Source: VRUE01 sp035556755 (lineage in GTDB: Bacteria; Actinomycetota; Thermoleophilia; Solirubrobacterales; 70-9). From it: DNA of 27,763 bases. Numbering within the stretch: the first letter of the stretch is position 1; every line of letters begins with the position of its first letter. Under the pieces are notes generated by a model. The model was not told the origin of the DNA and did no database searches. It saw only the letters and a list, made by a program, of their open reading frames with translations. Both the position numbers and the translations under genes were made by a program. The stretch covers positions 1-27,763 of the forward strand of contig DATMEP010000089.1 in NCBI GenBank assembly GCA_035556755.1. Reading direction: 5' to 3'. Below are positions 6,531 through 13,936 of the stretch, piece after piece.

Positions 6531-6920
6531 CTACTCCTCCTGGTCTGAGATCTGCTGGCCTGGCCAGAACGGCCACTCCTCGAACTCACGGCAGCGACCG
6601 TCCTCGTCGAGCCTGACGATCCAGAGGTCGCGGTACTCGGCGGGGGCCGGCTCGCCGTACTCGACTTCGATCCGCACCACCGCGGTGGCGCCGTCGACGG
6701 CGACGATCTCGTGCTTCATCTCGAACGGCTCGTCGGCGCTCCTGCGCTCCCGCTCCCATAGCTGGGCGATCGCCGCCAGCCCGGCGGCCGGCTCCTCATA
6801 GGGCGACATCCGGTAGGTGGCGTGCTCGGCGAACAGGTCGCGCAGCGGCTCGGTGCCCGCGGTGCGCCAGGCTCGCTCGTAAGCGGCGATCCAGGCTTCG
6901 ATCTCGTCGCGCGTGGCGAT
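6531..6920 (-). CDS. SnoaL/NTF2-like protein lacking a standard start codon
   Basis: A cone-shaped NTF2-fold domain of about 130 residues. The N-terminal helix reads DEIEAWIAAYERAW, followed by LRDLFAEHATYRMSPYEEP and sheet segments ending REFEEWPFWPGQQ. Such folds serve as small enzymes or ligand-binding domains; no function can be assigned. The homologous N-terminus begins near 6917, but no ATG, GTG or TTG is in frame upstream of ATG 6809, which would remove the first helices. ATC at 6918-6920, a few bases after AAGGCGG, or ACG slightly downstream could serve as start. The kinase gene ends at 6926, so translation by re-initiation or coupling is plausible. Whether the gene is expressed in full length is open. 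Confidence 0.6.
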   Translation of the reverse strand: MATRDEIEAWIAAYERAWRTAGTEPLRDLFAEHATYRMSPYEEPAAGLAAIAQLWERERRSADEPFEMKHEIVAVDGATAVVRIEVEYGEPAPAEYRDLWIVRLDEDGRCREFEEWPFWPGQQISDQEE

Positions 6921-6925
6921 CCGCC

Positions 6926-8473
6926 TTAGCCCTTGCTCGTGCTGCAGACGTTGAACCCGATCTCCCGCGCGAGTCCTTCGCGCAGGCCGTCCTCCGCGTC
7001 GCGCTCGTCACGCGCCGCTTCGACCCCGGCCGCGTCCCCTTCTCGCGCCGCCGCAAGCGCCTGCTTGTCGGTCGCGTAGACCCGTTCCTGCGCCTCGACG
7101 TATTTCCCGTAGGGGCCGGCAAGCGACCGAGGTGGGTTCAGCTCCCGCAGGTCGCGGACGCGCTGACGTGCGAACCGGGCGAGGGCTTCCGCATAGGGGA
7201 TATCGGCCGAGTACTCGCCTTCGAGGTCGCGGACTTCGCGGTAGCGCCGTTGGCTCTCCTCGCAGATCCCGTCGGCTTTGGCGATCAACTCGGACTTGGT
7301 CAGCGTCTCGGGCGCCGGCTCGGTTTTGGCGTTGCCACCCCCCGCCCCGTTCGCGTCACCGACCCCTCCCCCGCTCGAAGGGTTCGCCGGGTTGACGGCG
7401 GTGCTCGTCTGCGGGTCCGCTCCCCCTCCACCTCCACCGATCGCAATCGCTGCGATCACGATCGCGACGACCGCTGCCAGGCCAGCCGCCAGGAGGAGAG
7501 GACGACGACTCGTGGACTTATCGGGAGGCAGGGGCTCGGTCGGCGGCTCGGGCTGGACCGACTCCTTCGTCGCCGCAGCGCCGGTCGCCACGGTCCGCTC
7601 GGGCAGGGTCGGGTGCTCGCCGCTCAGCGCCGCCACCGCCGCCCGGCCGAGGTCGCCTGCCGAGGGGTAGCGGTCACCGGGGCTCTTTGACATCGCCCTG
7701 ATCACGACGTCGTCGAGCGCCATCGAGACCTCGGGCACGTACAGCGACGGAGCCGGCGGCGGGTCGTTGAGGTGGGCGTAGAGGCGCGCCGCCTCACCGT
7801 CCTTGGGGAAGGGAACCTCGCCGGTCAGCAGCTTGAAGAGCAGGCAGCCGAGCGCGTAGACGTCGGCGCGGGCGTCGACCTCGCCCCCGGAGATCTGCTC
7901 CGGGGCGACGTAGTCGAGGGTGCCGACGAAGCGCCCGGTCTGGGTCAGGCCGGACTCGGTGGAGACGTTGCGGGCGACGCCGAAGTCGGTGATGTAAGCG
8001 TGCTCGTCGCCGCTCCCGCCACCGAGCAGGACGTTGGCGGGCTTCACGTCTCGGTGGACCAGGCCGGCGGCATGGATCGCGTCGAGGCCGTTGCCGACCT
8101 GGGCGATCAGCGCCGCCGCGGTCGCCGGCTCCAACCGACCCTCGCGGACGAGCCGCTTGCCGAGGTCGGACCCGGAGACGTAGCGCATCGCGATGAACGG
8201 GACGCCCCGCTCCTCACCGGCGGCGTAGATCGGCACCACGTTGGGGTGCTCGATCGAGGCCGCGATCCTCGACTCCTCGGCGAAGCGCCGCGAGAAGACC
8301 TCGTCGGCGGCCGCCTCCGGCGCGATCAGCTTCAGTGCCACACGGCGTTCGAGCCCCGGCTCGACCGCGAGGTAGAGAACGCCCATCCCGCCCCGACCCA
8401 GGGCCTGCTCGATCCGGTAGCCGGCGAACTCGTCGCCCTCGGAAAGCTCAACCCAACGCGTGCCCTCGGCCAT
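6926..8473 (-). CDS. Transmembrane Ser/Thr protein kinase (PknB-like)
   Basis: A 515-residue Hanks-type kinase. The catalytic domain at about residues 18-285 has the glycine loop GRGGMG (26-31), the ATP lysine Lys48 (VALKLI), HRDVKPAN with catalytic Asp142, DFG at 163-165, and APEQ at 190-193. A Pro/Thr-rich juxtamembrane stretch leads to one membrane helix at about 324-345. A Gly/Pro linker follows, then an extracytoplasmic helical domain (391-510) with Cys404 and Cys510 that could form a disulfide. There are no PASTA repeats, so it is unlikely to be the muropeptide sensor PknB itself. TAGGGT seven bases before the ATG suggests a leaderless transcript. It is divergent from a secreted-protein gene, 81 bases between starts. 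Confidence 0.93.
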   Translation of the reverse strand: MAEGTRWVELSEGDEFAGYRIEQALGRGGMGVLYLAVEPGLERRVALKLIAPEAAADEVFSRRFAEESRIAASIEHPNVVPIYAAGEERGVPFIAMRYVSGSDLGKRLVREGRLEPATAAALIAQVGNGLDAIHAAGLVHRDVKPANVLLGGGSGDEHAYITDFGVARNVSTESGLTQTGRFVGTLDYVAPEQISGGEVDARADVYALGCLLFKLLTGEVPFPKDGEAARLYAHLNDPPPAPSLYVPEVSMALDDVVIRAMSKSPGDRYPSAGDLGRAAVAALSGEHPTLPERTVATGAAATKESVQPEPPTEPLPPDKSTSRRPLLLAAGLAAVVAIVIAAIAIGGGGGGADPQTSTAVNPANPSSGGGVGDANGAGGGNAKTEPAPETLTKSELIAKADGICEESQRRYREVRDLEGEYSADIPYAEALARFARQRVRDLRELNPPRSLAGPYGKYVEAQERVYATDKQALAAAREGDAAGVEAARDERDAEDGLREGLAREIGFNVCSTSKG

Positions 8474-8480
8474 CGGGTGA

Positions 8481-8486
8481 ACCCTA
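8481..8486 (-). promoter_or_regulatory. Putative -10 box of the kinase gene
   Basis: TAGGGT on the minus strand, seven bases from the kinase ATG, in the 81-base divergent gap. Confidence 0.4.
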
Positions 8487-8538
8487 GCCCGGGACTCGGT
8501 GAGATCGGCAGCAGAACCGTGCGGGCACCAGTGGCACC

Positions 8539-8544
8539 TAGACT
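8539..8544 (+). promoter_or_regulatory. Putative -10 box of the secreted-protein gene
   Basis: TAGACT, ten bases before ATG 8555. With a start site some seven bases downstream of the box the transcript would begin at or next to the ATG. Confidence 0.4.
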
Positions 8545-8554
8545 GGTGTTGGAG

Positions 8555-9331
8555 ATGCGCCGCGCCTTGCTCATATGTGGACTGTCAGTTGCAACGCTGC
8601 TCAGCGCGGGCATCGCCCAGGGCGAGCTGCGCCAGGTCGGCAACCTGCGGCTCGCTTTCGACGGCCGCTTCACCCCCCACGCGCTGCCCCGCGACCGCGA
8701 CGTCCCGGTGACCGTGGAGCTGAACGGATCGGTGAGAACGACCGACGGCACCGTCCCGCCGCAGCTGCGCAGCATGTCGATCGCGGTCAACCGCTACGGC
8801 AAGCTCTCGACCGAGGGCCTGCCGACCTGCCGGCCCAGCAGCCTCGAGGCGACCTCCTCGAAGGAGGCGCTGGCGCGCTGCCGCAGCGCCCTCGTCGGAC
8901 GCGGGCGCTTCGGTGCCAATGTCGATTTCCCGAACATCGCGTTCCCGGTCAAAGGGCAGATGCTCGCCTTCAACAGCCGCGGCAACGGGCGGCCCACGAT
9001 CGCACTGCACGTCCACGGCTCCAACCCGGTCGAAGCGACCTTCGTACTGATCTTCCGAATCACGCATCCCGCCAAGGGGCGTTACGGATCCGTGCTCTCG
9101 ACCCGCATCCCGAAAATCGCCTCCGACCTCGGCTACGTCACCGACCTATCGCTGACCTTCGGGCGCCGCTACCGACACAACGGCGAAGCGCGCAGCTTCA
9201 TCAGCGCTCGCTGCGCCGCCCCGGCCGGCTTCCCGGCGGTGCCCTTCCTCTTCGCCAAGGGCAGCTTCGACTTCGCCGACGGGCGAACGCTTACCTCACA
9301 GCTGACGCGCGACTGCCGCGTCGTCGGCTAG
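8555..9331 (+). CDS. Secreted protein, function unknown
   Basis: 258 residues beginning with a clear Sec signal peptide (MRRALLICGLSVATLLSAGIAQG, cleavage near residue 22-23). The mature part is beta-rich, with motifs such as LRLAFDGRFTPHALPRDRDVPVTV and a serine-rich, basic C-terminal half. It contains four cysteines (TCRPSS, ARCRSAL, ARCAAP, RDCRVVG) that could make two disulfides. I recognise similar proteins from Solirubrobacterales-type genomes but know no function. GGAG lies directly against the ATG, too close for a normal ribosome site, so leaderless initiation is favoured. Its TAG stop lies in the palindrome CTAG shared with the stop of the convergent metallopeptidase gene. Confidence 0.75.
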   Translation: MRRALLICGLSVATLLSAGIAQGELRQVGNLRLAFDGRFTPHALPRDRDVPVTVELNGSVRTTDGTVPPQLRSMSIAVNRYGKLSTEGLPTCRPSSLEATSSKEALARCRSALVGRGRFGANVDFPNIAFPVKGQMLAFNSRGNGRPTIALHVHGSNPVEATFVLIFRITHPAKGRYGSVLSTRIPKIASDLGYVTDLSLTFGRRYRHNGEARSFISARCAAPAGFPAVPFLFAKGSFDFADGRTLTSQLTRDCRVVG

Positions 9332-9648
9332 AGCCCCAGGCCGCCGACGCCACCCTCGTCCCAGCCGAGGTGGTGCGCCAGCTCGTGGCGCAGGGTCTGC
9401 TCCACCTGCCGGGCCAGCAGCTCGCGGTCGTGGCCGAAGTCGCGCTCCAGGGTGTCGCGGTAGATGACGATCCGGTCCTCGTAGCGTTCCTGGGCCATCC
9501 CGTCGCCGAAGTACTGCCCGTAGGCGCGGTTCTCCATGCCGTGGTCCGAGACGACGACCGGGACGCGCTCCAACAGCTTCTGGAACTGCTCCGGGAGGGC
9601 GTCGATCGCGTCGGCCACCAGCGATTCGAACTCGTCGAGTTCGGCCAT
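9328..9648 (-). CDS. Zincin-like metallopeptidase family protein (HExxH)
   Basis: A 106-residue protein of the small single-domain metallopeptidase family (DUF1025-like). The zinc motif HELAHHLG near the C-terminus supplies two histidine ligands and the catalytic glutamate, and the following Trp-Asp-Glu (GWDEGG) may hold a further ligand. The N-terminal half reads FESLVADAIDALPEQFQKLLERVPVVV, typical of this family. It has no signal peptide, so it acts in the cytoplasm; no substrate is known. ATG 9648 is chosen over an in-frame TTG two codons upstream, because TACCGT six bases before the ATG fits the leaderless pattern seen in this window. It is convergent with the secreted-protein gene, with overlapping stops. 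Confidence 0.85.
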   Translation of the reverse strand: MAELDEFESLVADAIDALPEQFQKLLERVPVVVSDHGMENRAYGQYFGDGMAQERYEDRIVIYRDTLERDFGHDRELLARQVEQTLRHELAHHLGWDEGGVGGLGL

Positions 9649-9654
9649 GCGCAA

Positions 9655-9660
9655 ACGGTA
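9655..9660 (-). promoter_or_regulatory. Putative -10 box of the metallopeptidase gene
   Basis: TACCGT on the minus strand, six bases before the ATG; the match to TANNNT is minimal. Confidence 0.3.
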
Positions 9661-9693
9661 GCTCGGCGCGCTCGGCCCTCCCGGCCTCGACGG

Positions 9694-10056
9694 CTAGCGT
9701 TCGTAGCCGCCCTGCACCTGATCCTCGGCTTCTTCGATCTTCTCTTCGGCTTCCTGCTTGGCTTCTTCGACTTTCTTTTCCGCGTCAGCCTTGCCCTGGT
9801 TCGCTTCCTCTTCGGCCTTTTCGAAGCCCTTCGTCACTTCCTGCTTGCCGTTCTCCAGGCCCTTTTCGGCTTCCTGCTTTCCTTTTTCGAGGCCCTGCTT
9901 GGCTTCTTCGACGCCCTTTTCGATGCGTTCCTGCGCCTCGCCGGCCCCGTTGCCGTCGTCGTCTCCACAACCGGCCCAGGCAACACCCGTGACCCCGATC
10001 GCCAGCGCGACCAGGATCGCGCGCCCTCGTTTGCGCTTCAGACCGTCTTCCGTCAC
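9694..10056 (-). CDS. Charged helical lipoprotein, function unknown
   Basis: 120 residues. A basic N-terminus (LKRKRGR) and hydrophobic stretch (AILVALAIGVTGVAWAGC) form a lipoprotein signal with Cys30 as lipidated residue, followed by an acidic GDDDGNG. The rest, about residues 41-115, is a Glu/Lys/Ala helix with degenerate repeats of the type EKGKQEAEKGLENGKQE and KKVEEAKQEAEEKIEEAED, with frequent glycines every 7-11 residues. It looks like a surface-anchored amphipathic or coiled-coil rod. The start is GTG 10054-10056, with AGGAG five bases upstream. Longer readings from the same frame would run into the divergent PhzF-like gene. No enzymatic role is suggested. Confidence 0.72.
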   Translation of the reverse strand: MTEDGLKRKRGRAILVALAIGVTGVAWAGCGDDDGNGAGEAQERIEKGVEEAKQGLEKGKQEAEKGLENGKQEVTKGFEKAEEEANQGKADAEKKVEEAKQEAEEKIEEAEDQVQGGYER

Positions 10057-10134
10057 GTCCACTCCTCTCATCTCGTCATCCGACACCAAGTCGAACCGAT
10101 CTTCGCACCCGGCGCCGATTGCCCTGCCAGTTCT

Positions 10135-10140
10135 TAAGAT
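10135..10140 (+). promoter_or_regulatory. Putative -10 box of the PhzF-like gene
   Basis: TAAGAT, six bases before GTG 10147, in the 90-base divergent gap with the lipoprotein gene. Confidence 0.45.
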
Positions 10141-10146
10141 CGGGGG

Positions 10147-10833
10147 GTGCCCGAGCTTCACGTCCTCCGCGTCTTCGTCAACGAGGACGGAGAGTGGGGC
10201 AACCCGCTCGGCGTCTTCCTGGAGGGCTCGGCCGTCCCCGAGTCCGCGCGGGAGCGAGTCGCGGCAGAGCTCGGCTTCAGCGAGACCGTCTTCGTCGACG
10301 ACCCCCTCCAGGGCGAGATCCGGATCCACACCCCGGCGGTGGAGCTGCCGTTCGCGGGCCACCCGACCGTTGGCACCGCCTGGCTGCTCGGTCGGCTCGG
10401 CAGGCCGGTGGAGGCACTCAAACCACCGGCAGGAGAGGTCCCGGTTCGATCCGGCGACGGGATCTGGTGGATAGATGCACGACCTGAGTGGGCGCCGCCG
10501 TTCGAGTACCGGCAACTGGCCACCCCGGCCGAGGTGCGGGCGCTCGCGGCGCTGCCCGCAGGCGCAGGCAACCTCTACGCCTGGGCCTGGATAGACGAGG
10601 CAGCCGGGACCGTCCGCGCCCGCTCCTTCGTCCCGGATGCGGGCGTCGCCGAGGACGAGGCGACCGGGTCCGCGGCGCTTGTCCTCAGCGCCCGACTCGG
10701 ACGACCGCTCGCCGTCCACCAGGGCCACGGCTCGCTCCTGCTCACCCGGCCCACCGCCAACGGTCGCGCCGAGGTCGGCGGTCATGTCCACCTCGACGAG
10801 GTGCGCGACTGGCCCCTCCCCCCGGCGCCCTAG
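10147..10833 (+). CDS. PhzF-family isomerase-like protein
   Basis: 228 residues with the PhzF fold signatures. The catalytic-position glutamate is Glu46 in GFSETVFV, the PFAGHPTVGTAWLL loop follows, and EDEATGSAA comes near the C-terminus. The family catalyses isomerisation or epimerisation of small carboxylic acids, DHHA in phenazine synthesis being the best known case. No other phenazine genes are here, so the substrate is unknown and the phz name is not used. It is shorter than the usual 260-300 residues, apparently by trimming of the linker between the two half-domains, as in many actinobacterial members. GTG start with TAAGAT close upstream. The stop shares a CTAG palindrome with the stop of the convergent DUF1330 gene. 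Confidence 0.88.
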   Translation: MPELHVLRVFVNEDGEWGNPLGVFLEGSAVPESARERVAAELGFSETVFVDDPLQGEIRIHTPAVELPFAGHPTVGTAWLLGRLGRPVEALKPPAGEVPVRSGDGIWWIDARPEWAPPFEYRQLATPAEVRALAALPAGAGNLYAWAWIDEAAGTVRARSFVPDAGVAEDEATGSAALVLSARLGRPLAVHQGHGSLLLTRPTANGRAEVGGHVHLDEVRDWPLPPAP

Positions 10834-11222
10834 GTCAGCGGGGCGACGCTGGCCGCGTCCATCGGGTGGAGCTCGCCCTTGAGCAGCGCCTCGGTGCGAA
10901 GGTGAGCGATCGCCTGGTACTCGACGGAGCCGATCATGTCGAGGAACGCCTGCCGGGTCGGATATTCGACGAGGACGACAAGGTCCCAGGAGCCATCGCC
11001 CAGCAGCACCGAGGCGGGCTCGCCGGCGAAGACGATCCGCCCGCCGGCCTTCTCGAGCAGCGGGGTGACGGCGGCGCCGTATTCCTCGTAGCGCTCGCGC
11101 CCGCCGTCGGGGCGGAAGGCGAGCAGGTTCAGCATCGTCACCGGCTCACCGTCGCCGGCCCGGCCGGCAAACGCGGCGAACCCCTCCTCGTTCAGCTGCT
11201 CTGGTTGAGCTGAACTTTGCAT
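10830..11222 (-). CDS. DUF1330 family protein
   Basis: A 130-residue ferredoxin-like alpha/beta barrel protein. Visible hallmarks are VTMLNLLAFRPDGGRERYEEYG (about residues 28-49), GGRIVFAGEP (60-69), and WDLVVLVEYPTRQAFLDMIGSVEYQ (79-103). Together these form the DUF1330/dimeric alpha-beta barrel pattern. No catalytic role is established for the family. The ATG at 11220-11222 is preceded by GGAGG, a strong ribosome binding site. It is convergent with the PhzF-like gene; their stop codons overlap within CTAG. No signal peptide is seen, so it is cytoplasmic. Confidence 0.82.
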   Translation of the reverse strand: MQSSAQPEQLNEEGFAAFAGRAGDGEPVTMLNLLAFRPDGGRERYEEYGAAVTPLLEKAGGRIVFAGEPASVLLGDGSWDLVVLVEYPTRQAFLDMIGSVEYQAIAHLRTEALLKGELHPMDAASVAPLT

Positions 11223-11453
11223 GCTCCTCCGATCACAAACACGCTGGTACCGGGAGACAGCTGAACGGCGAGGCGGCAAAGGTGTCGGTGTTCGGGATCT
11301 CCGCGTCCGTGCAATCGGCTGGACCGGCCTGAAGGGACCACCCGAGACCGCAAGGTTCGAGGTTTGCAAACCCCAACGCCTGCCCTTCTGCATCGGGAAG
11401 CCCAAATCCAGTGCGGCTCAGCAGTAACGCTCGCACGGGCAGTGAACAATGGC

Positions 11454-12128
11454 CTAGAAGCCCTTGTCACCCCGGGGCGGCTGCGTCCTACCCTCAGGGG
11501 GTTTCGGGCTCTTTCCCTCTCCCTCCCCCGCGGGAATCGTTGGCGCCACATCGACCTGCTGGACTTCGGCCACCAGATCGATCGCTTTCGCGCTCGTGTC
11601 GGCGGCCTTCGCCGTCGTGTCCGCAACAGTCTGGTCGGTCCCCGCCTGCCGGCCGCGCGCGGAACCGGTGGCCGAGACGCCGAAGAAGAGGCCGGCGATG
11701 CCGACGATCCCCGCCATGATCGGAGTGAGGATCGAGACCACGGACGAGGAGCTGACGGAGGTCGTCTCAGGCGCCGGCGTCGCGGTCGCGACTGGAGCAG
11801 CCGCGAGGGTGGGCGAACCTCCCCCCGGACCAGTTGGAGCCCCGCCATCCGAGGCCCCGTCGGTGGCGCCAGAGGAGCTCGGCGAAGGAGCGCCGCCGTT
11901 CTGTCCACCGGACTGGTTGGTGGTGCCCAGCGCGCCGGTGGTCGTCACCGTGACAGGCGTAGAGGCGGTCTCTTCAGTGACGTCATAAGCGTCCAGGATC
12001 AGGGCCAGAGAGGCGACAATGGCCAGCAACCCGAGGACGACGACAAACGCCTGGGAGAAAATCTGCCAGCCGAGATGCTTTTCGGCGTTCTGCCCGGTCG
12101 CTGAACCAGTGCTGCTTCCATTCGCCAC
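11454..12128 (-). CDS. Two-helix membrane protein with Thr/Ser/Gly/Pro-rich loop, function unknown
   Basis: About 224 residues. One membrane helix spans roughly 23-48 (FSQAFVVVLGLLAIVASLALIL) and a second spans roughly 130-152 (VVSILTPIMAGIVGIAGLFFG). The 80 residues between them are Thr/Ser/Gly/Pro/Ala-rich and probably lie outside the cell. The C-terminal tail has repeated Thr-Ala-Asp segments (TVADTTAKAADTSAKAIDLVAE), likely a short amphipathic helix, and a Pro-rich end. The GTG start at 12126-12128 has GAGGAG upstream. The frame stays open to 12209, so a longer form cannot be excluded. The 231 bases between this gene's stop and the DUF1330 gene show no gene or clear structure. Real gene likely, role unknown. 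Confidence 0.6.
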   Translation of the reverse strand: MANGSSTGSATGQNAEKHLGWQIFSQAFVVVLGLLAIVASLALILDAYDVTEETASTPVTVTTTGALGTTNQSGGQNGGAPSPSSSGATDGASDGGAPTGPGGGSPTLAAAPVATATPAPETTSVSSSSVVSILTPIMAGIVGIAGLFFGVSATGSARGRQAGTDQTVADTTAKAADTSAKAIDLVAEVQQVDVAPTIPAGEGEGKSPKPPEGRTQPPRGDKGF

Positions 12129-12344
12129 TGTGCCGTGCTCCTCATTCCTTCGGGTTGGAGTGAGCGCGGATCGCGTAGCGACTGGCTCAGGGTGCATCCA
12201 ACCACACAATCACTGAGTATTCAACTCATTCACAGTTTGATGACGAGTCGACGGCGCTAGCCGCGAGACAAACGCAGCCGCTCCGTGTTTTCCAGCCCGG
12301 CGTATTTTGCTCACAGACAGCGGCGCCGATGGAGCGTTCCTCTA

Positions 12345-13490
12345 TCAGCCAGAAAAGTGCTCGATGAGCGGCACTAAATGGCTTTCTTCATCGAGGTAAC
12401 TACCCGCAGCGTCACACCAATTCGACGCGACGCAGGATATCGAGCTGAGAAAATTCGAAGACGTTCCGGGACTAGGCGGTTTTTCAGCGGTCCAGTTCGT
12501 TCCATCCCACTTTTGCGCCATCGTAAATTCGCCTTTTCCGATGATCTCGTAGTCACCTACGGCCATGCAGAAAGTATTCGACACACACGAAACTCCTGAG
12601 AGAGACCCGAAATTGGTTCCTCCCGGGAGTTTCACCTGCTGCATTGACCACGAGGAGCCGTTCCACCGCATCGCGAATGGCAAAGGCCCATTCGCCACCT
12701 GCCAAACCCCGACCGCAGTGCATTCGGAGCTGCCCGCGCACGACACAGCCTGCGTCGACGCACTAAGGGCCCCCGCCGGATTTGGGCTGCTTTGCGTAGT
12801 CCAAGTCGTCCCGTTCCAGGTCATCGCAAGCGTCGTGTAGGTTTCTTCGCCTGCGGACTGGGCACCAACTGCCACGCAGTGAGTCGACGAGGTGCAGGAA
12901 ACTCCGTTGAGCACATTCTCGGCAGCGCCAGGGTTCGGAGTGGTTTGAGCTGACCAAGAGGTTCCGTTCCAGCGAATTGCAAGGCTTTCACGTTCTTCGG
13001 GCCCTGCACCCTGCTGCCACCCTACTGCGGTGCAGGCATTCGAGGCGGTGCAGGAGACACTGGTCAAGATTCGTGGTGGGGAGCCAGGGTTGGGCGTAGT
13101 GACGACACTCCATTTGGACCCGTTCCAATGCCGAGCAAGCGTCCCTTCGTTTTCCACTTCGCCGTGACCTCCCACCGCGACACAGAAGGAGCCGGAAGTG
13201 CATGACACCCCGGCGAGCAATGGGTGTTCGAGTCCCGTGGTCCCCTGATTCGACCAGCTCGACCCATTCCAGCCATATGAAGTCGCGTCGAAAGCGGAAA
13301 ATTCGGCGTTTTCGGACTCGCCCACCGTCGTACAGGAAGAGGTGCTCGGGCAGGAGATATCCCTCAGCAGGGCGTCCGTCGCCCCGAGTGGAGGGGACAG
13401 AGATTCCGAAGCCCACCCAAGCGCCTGTGCAGAGGTAGGCGCGACCAAGACGATTCCCATTGCAACGAGCCCCGCGATCCGCAAACGCAT
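12345..13490 (-). CDS. Secreted seven-repeat protein, probable seven-bladed beta-propeller
   Basis: 381 residues. The signal peptide MRLRIAGLVAMGIVLVAPTS ends near AQA-LGW. The mature protein holds seven copies of a unit of about 50 residues. Each has S[VI]SCxxxxxCxAVG followed by a segment ending in WNG[ST]xWSxQxxPNP. Seven paired cysteines (SCPSTSSC, SCTSGSFC, SCTASNAC, SCTSSTHC, SCAGSSEC, SCVSNTFC, SCVASNWC) suggest one short disulfide per blade. Such repeats are found in actinobacterial exported proteins of unknown role; ligand or polysaccharide binding would be a guess. Start ATG 13488-13490 has GGAGG seven bases upstream. Codon use is visibly less GC-biased than that of neighbours, and it lies next to the tRNA-linked remnants, suggesting transfer. 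Confidence 0.82.
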   Translation of the reverse strand: MRLRIAGLVAMGIVLVAPTSAQALGWASESLSPPLGATDALLRDISCPSTSSCTTVGESENAEFSAFDATSYGWNGSSWSNQGTTGLEHPLLAGVSCTSGSFCVAVGGHGEVENEGTLARHWNGSKWSVVTTPNPGSPPRILTSVSCTASNACTAVGWQQGAGPEERESLAIRWNGTSWSAQTTPNPGAAENVLNGVSCTSSTHCVAVGAQSAGEETYTTLAMTWNGTTWTTQSSPNPAGALSASTQAVSCAGSSECTAVGVWQVANGPLPFAMRWNGSSWSMQQVKLPGGTNFGSLSGVSCVSNTFCMAVGDYEIIGKGEFTMAQKWDGTNWTAEKPPSPGTSSNFLSSISCVASNWCDAAGSYLDEESHLVPLIEHFSG

Positions 13491-13631
13491 TCTCGCCCTC
13501 CTATCGGGAGTAAGCCCTAAGCCCCACGCACTCTGAGCAGAGTAAGGTCGGGGGTTCAAAAATCAAACCTTTCAAAAGTAAACAAATTATTTTTTATTAA
13601 ACGTCCTGGTTTCTTGCTGTGGGCGTTTTCA
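13491..13631. other. AT-rich spacer, likely promoter region of the propeller gene
   Basis: The stretch 13557-13620 is strikingly AT-rich for this genome (runs such as AAATTATTTTTTATTAAACG). It lies upstream of the propeller gene on its strand and directly abuts the decayed tRNA copy. It probably belongs to imported DNA and may hold the promoter. No exact -35/-10 pair is assigned. Confidence 0.4.
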
Positions 13632-13632
13632 T

Positions 13633-13777
13633 GGGCGGGAAGGGCTCGAACCGTCGACCGACGGATTATGAGTCGCGCTGGAAGCCGTCTATAGAGCCGA
13701 ATCTGGCCTGATAGAGCGAATTAGGTCCAAGGAGTCCGGTTGAGTTCGGTGGAGTCGGGGACCAATTTCGGGACCAA
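13633..13777 (-). repeat. Decayed att-like copy R1 (tRNA-Met 3' half plus flank)
   Basis: Bases 13633-13674 match the 3' half of tRNA-Met from the acceptor end through the anticodon loop, with two mismatches. The sequence diverges after GAGTC, so no tRNA can form. The next 100 bases match R2; over 145 bases without gaps I count about 15 differences. On the minus strand a short open frame LVPKLVPDSTELNRTPWT ends in TAA at 13721-13723. It may be the tail of a lost integrase, which is speculative. The rest of 13778-13936 shows nothing recognisable. Confidence 0.7.
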
Positions 13778-13936
13778 GTTTCAGCTCCAGCTTGATCCAG
13801 TCCGATGCTGATCGCTGCTGCCCTCGGCGCTGTCGTCAGCTGGGCCGTGTCGCGTCTTCGGTGCCCGCGCCGGTAGCCGTCACCTTGGGGACGTGGATCA
13901 GTCGGCCGGGCACAGGTGCTCCGGCCGAGCGGGGCT

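Noticed and set aside
7772..8554. Upstream extension of the secreted-protein frame to 7772
   Set aside because: It is antisense to the kinase domain; a clean signal peptide begins at ATG 8555.
8575..10137. 520-codon plus-strand frame
   Set aside because: It crosses three real genes in other frames (secreted protein, metallopeptidase, lipoprotein) and has Arg-rich, shadow-like composition.
11223..11453. Small gene or RNA between the DUF1330 and membrane-protein genes
   Set aside because: Open frames of 67-68 codons exist on both strands but lack ribosome sites and family features. Only a short palindrome GGTTTGCAAACC is visible.
12129..12344. Regulatory element in the gap upstream of the two-helix membrane protein
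   Set aside because: TGAGTATTCAACTCA near 12213 is a small imperfect palindrome, but it matches no recognised operator and no promoter elements could be fixed.
13721..13777. Integrase gene fragment
   Set aside because: Only about 18 codons are shared between R1 and R2, with a stop just upstream in R1 and no catalytic motif. Kept only as a possibility in the repeat entry.
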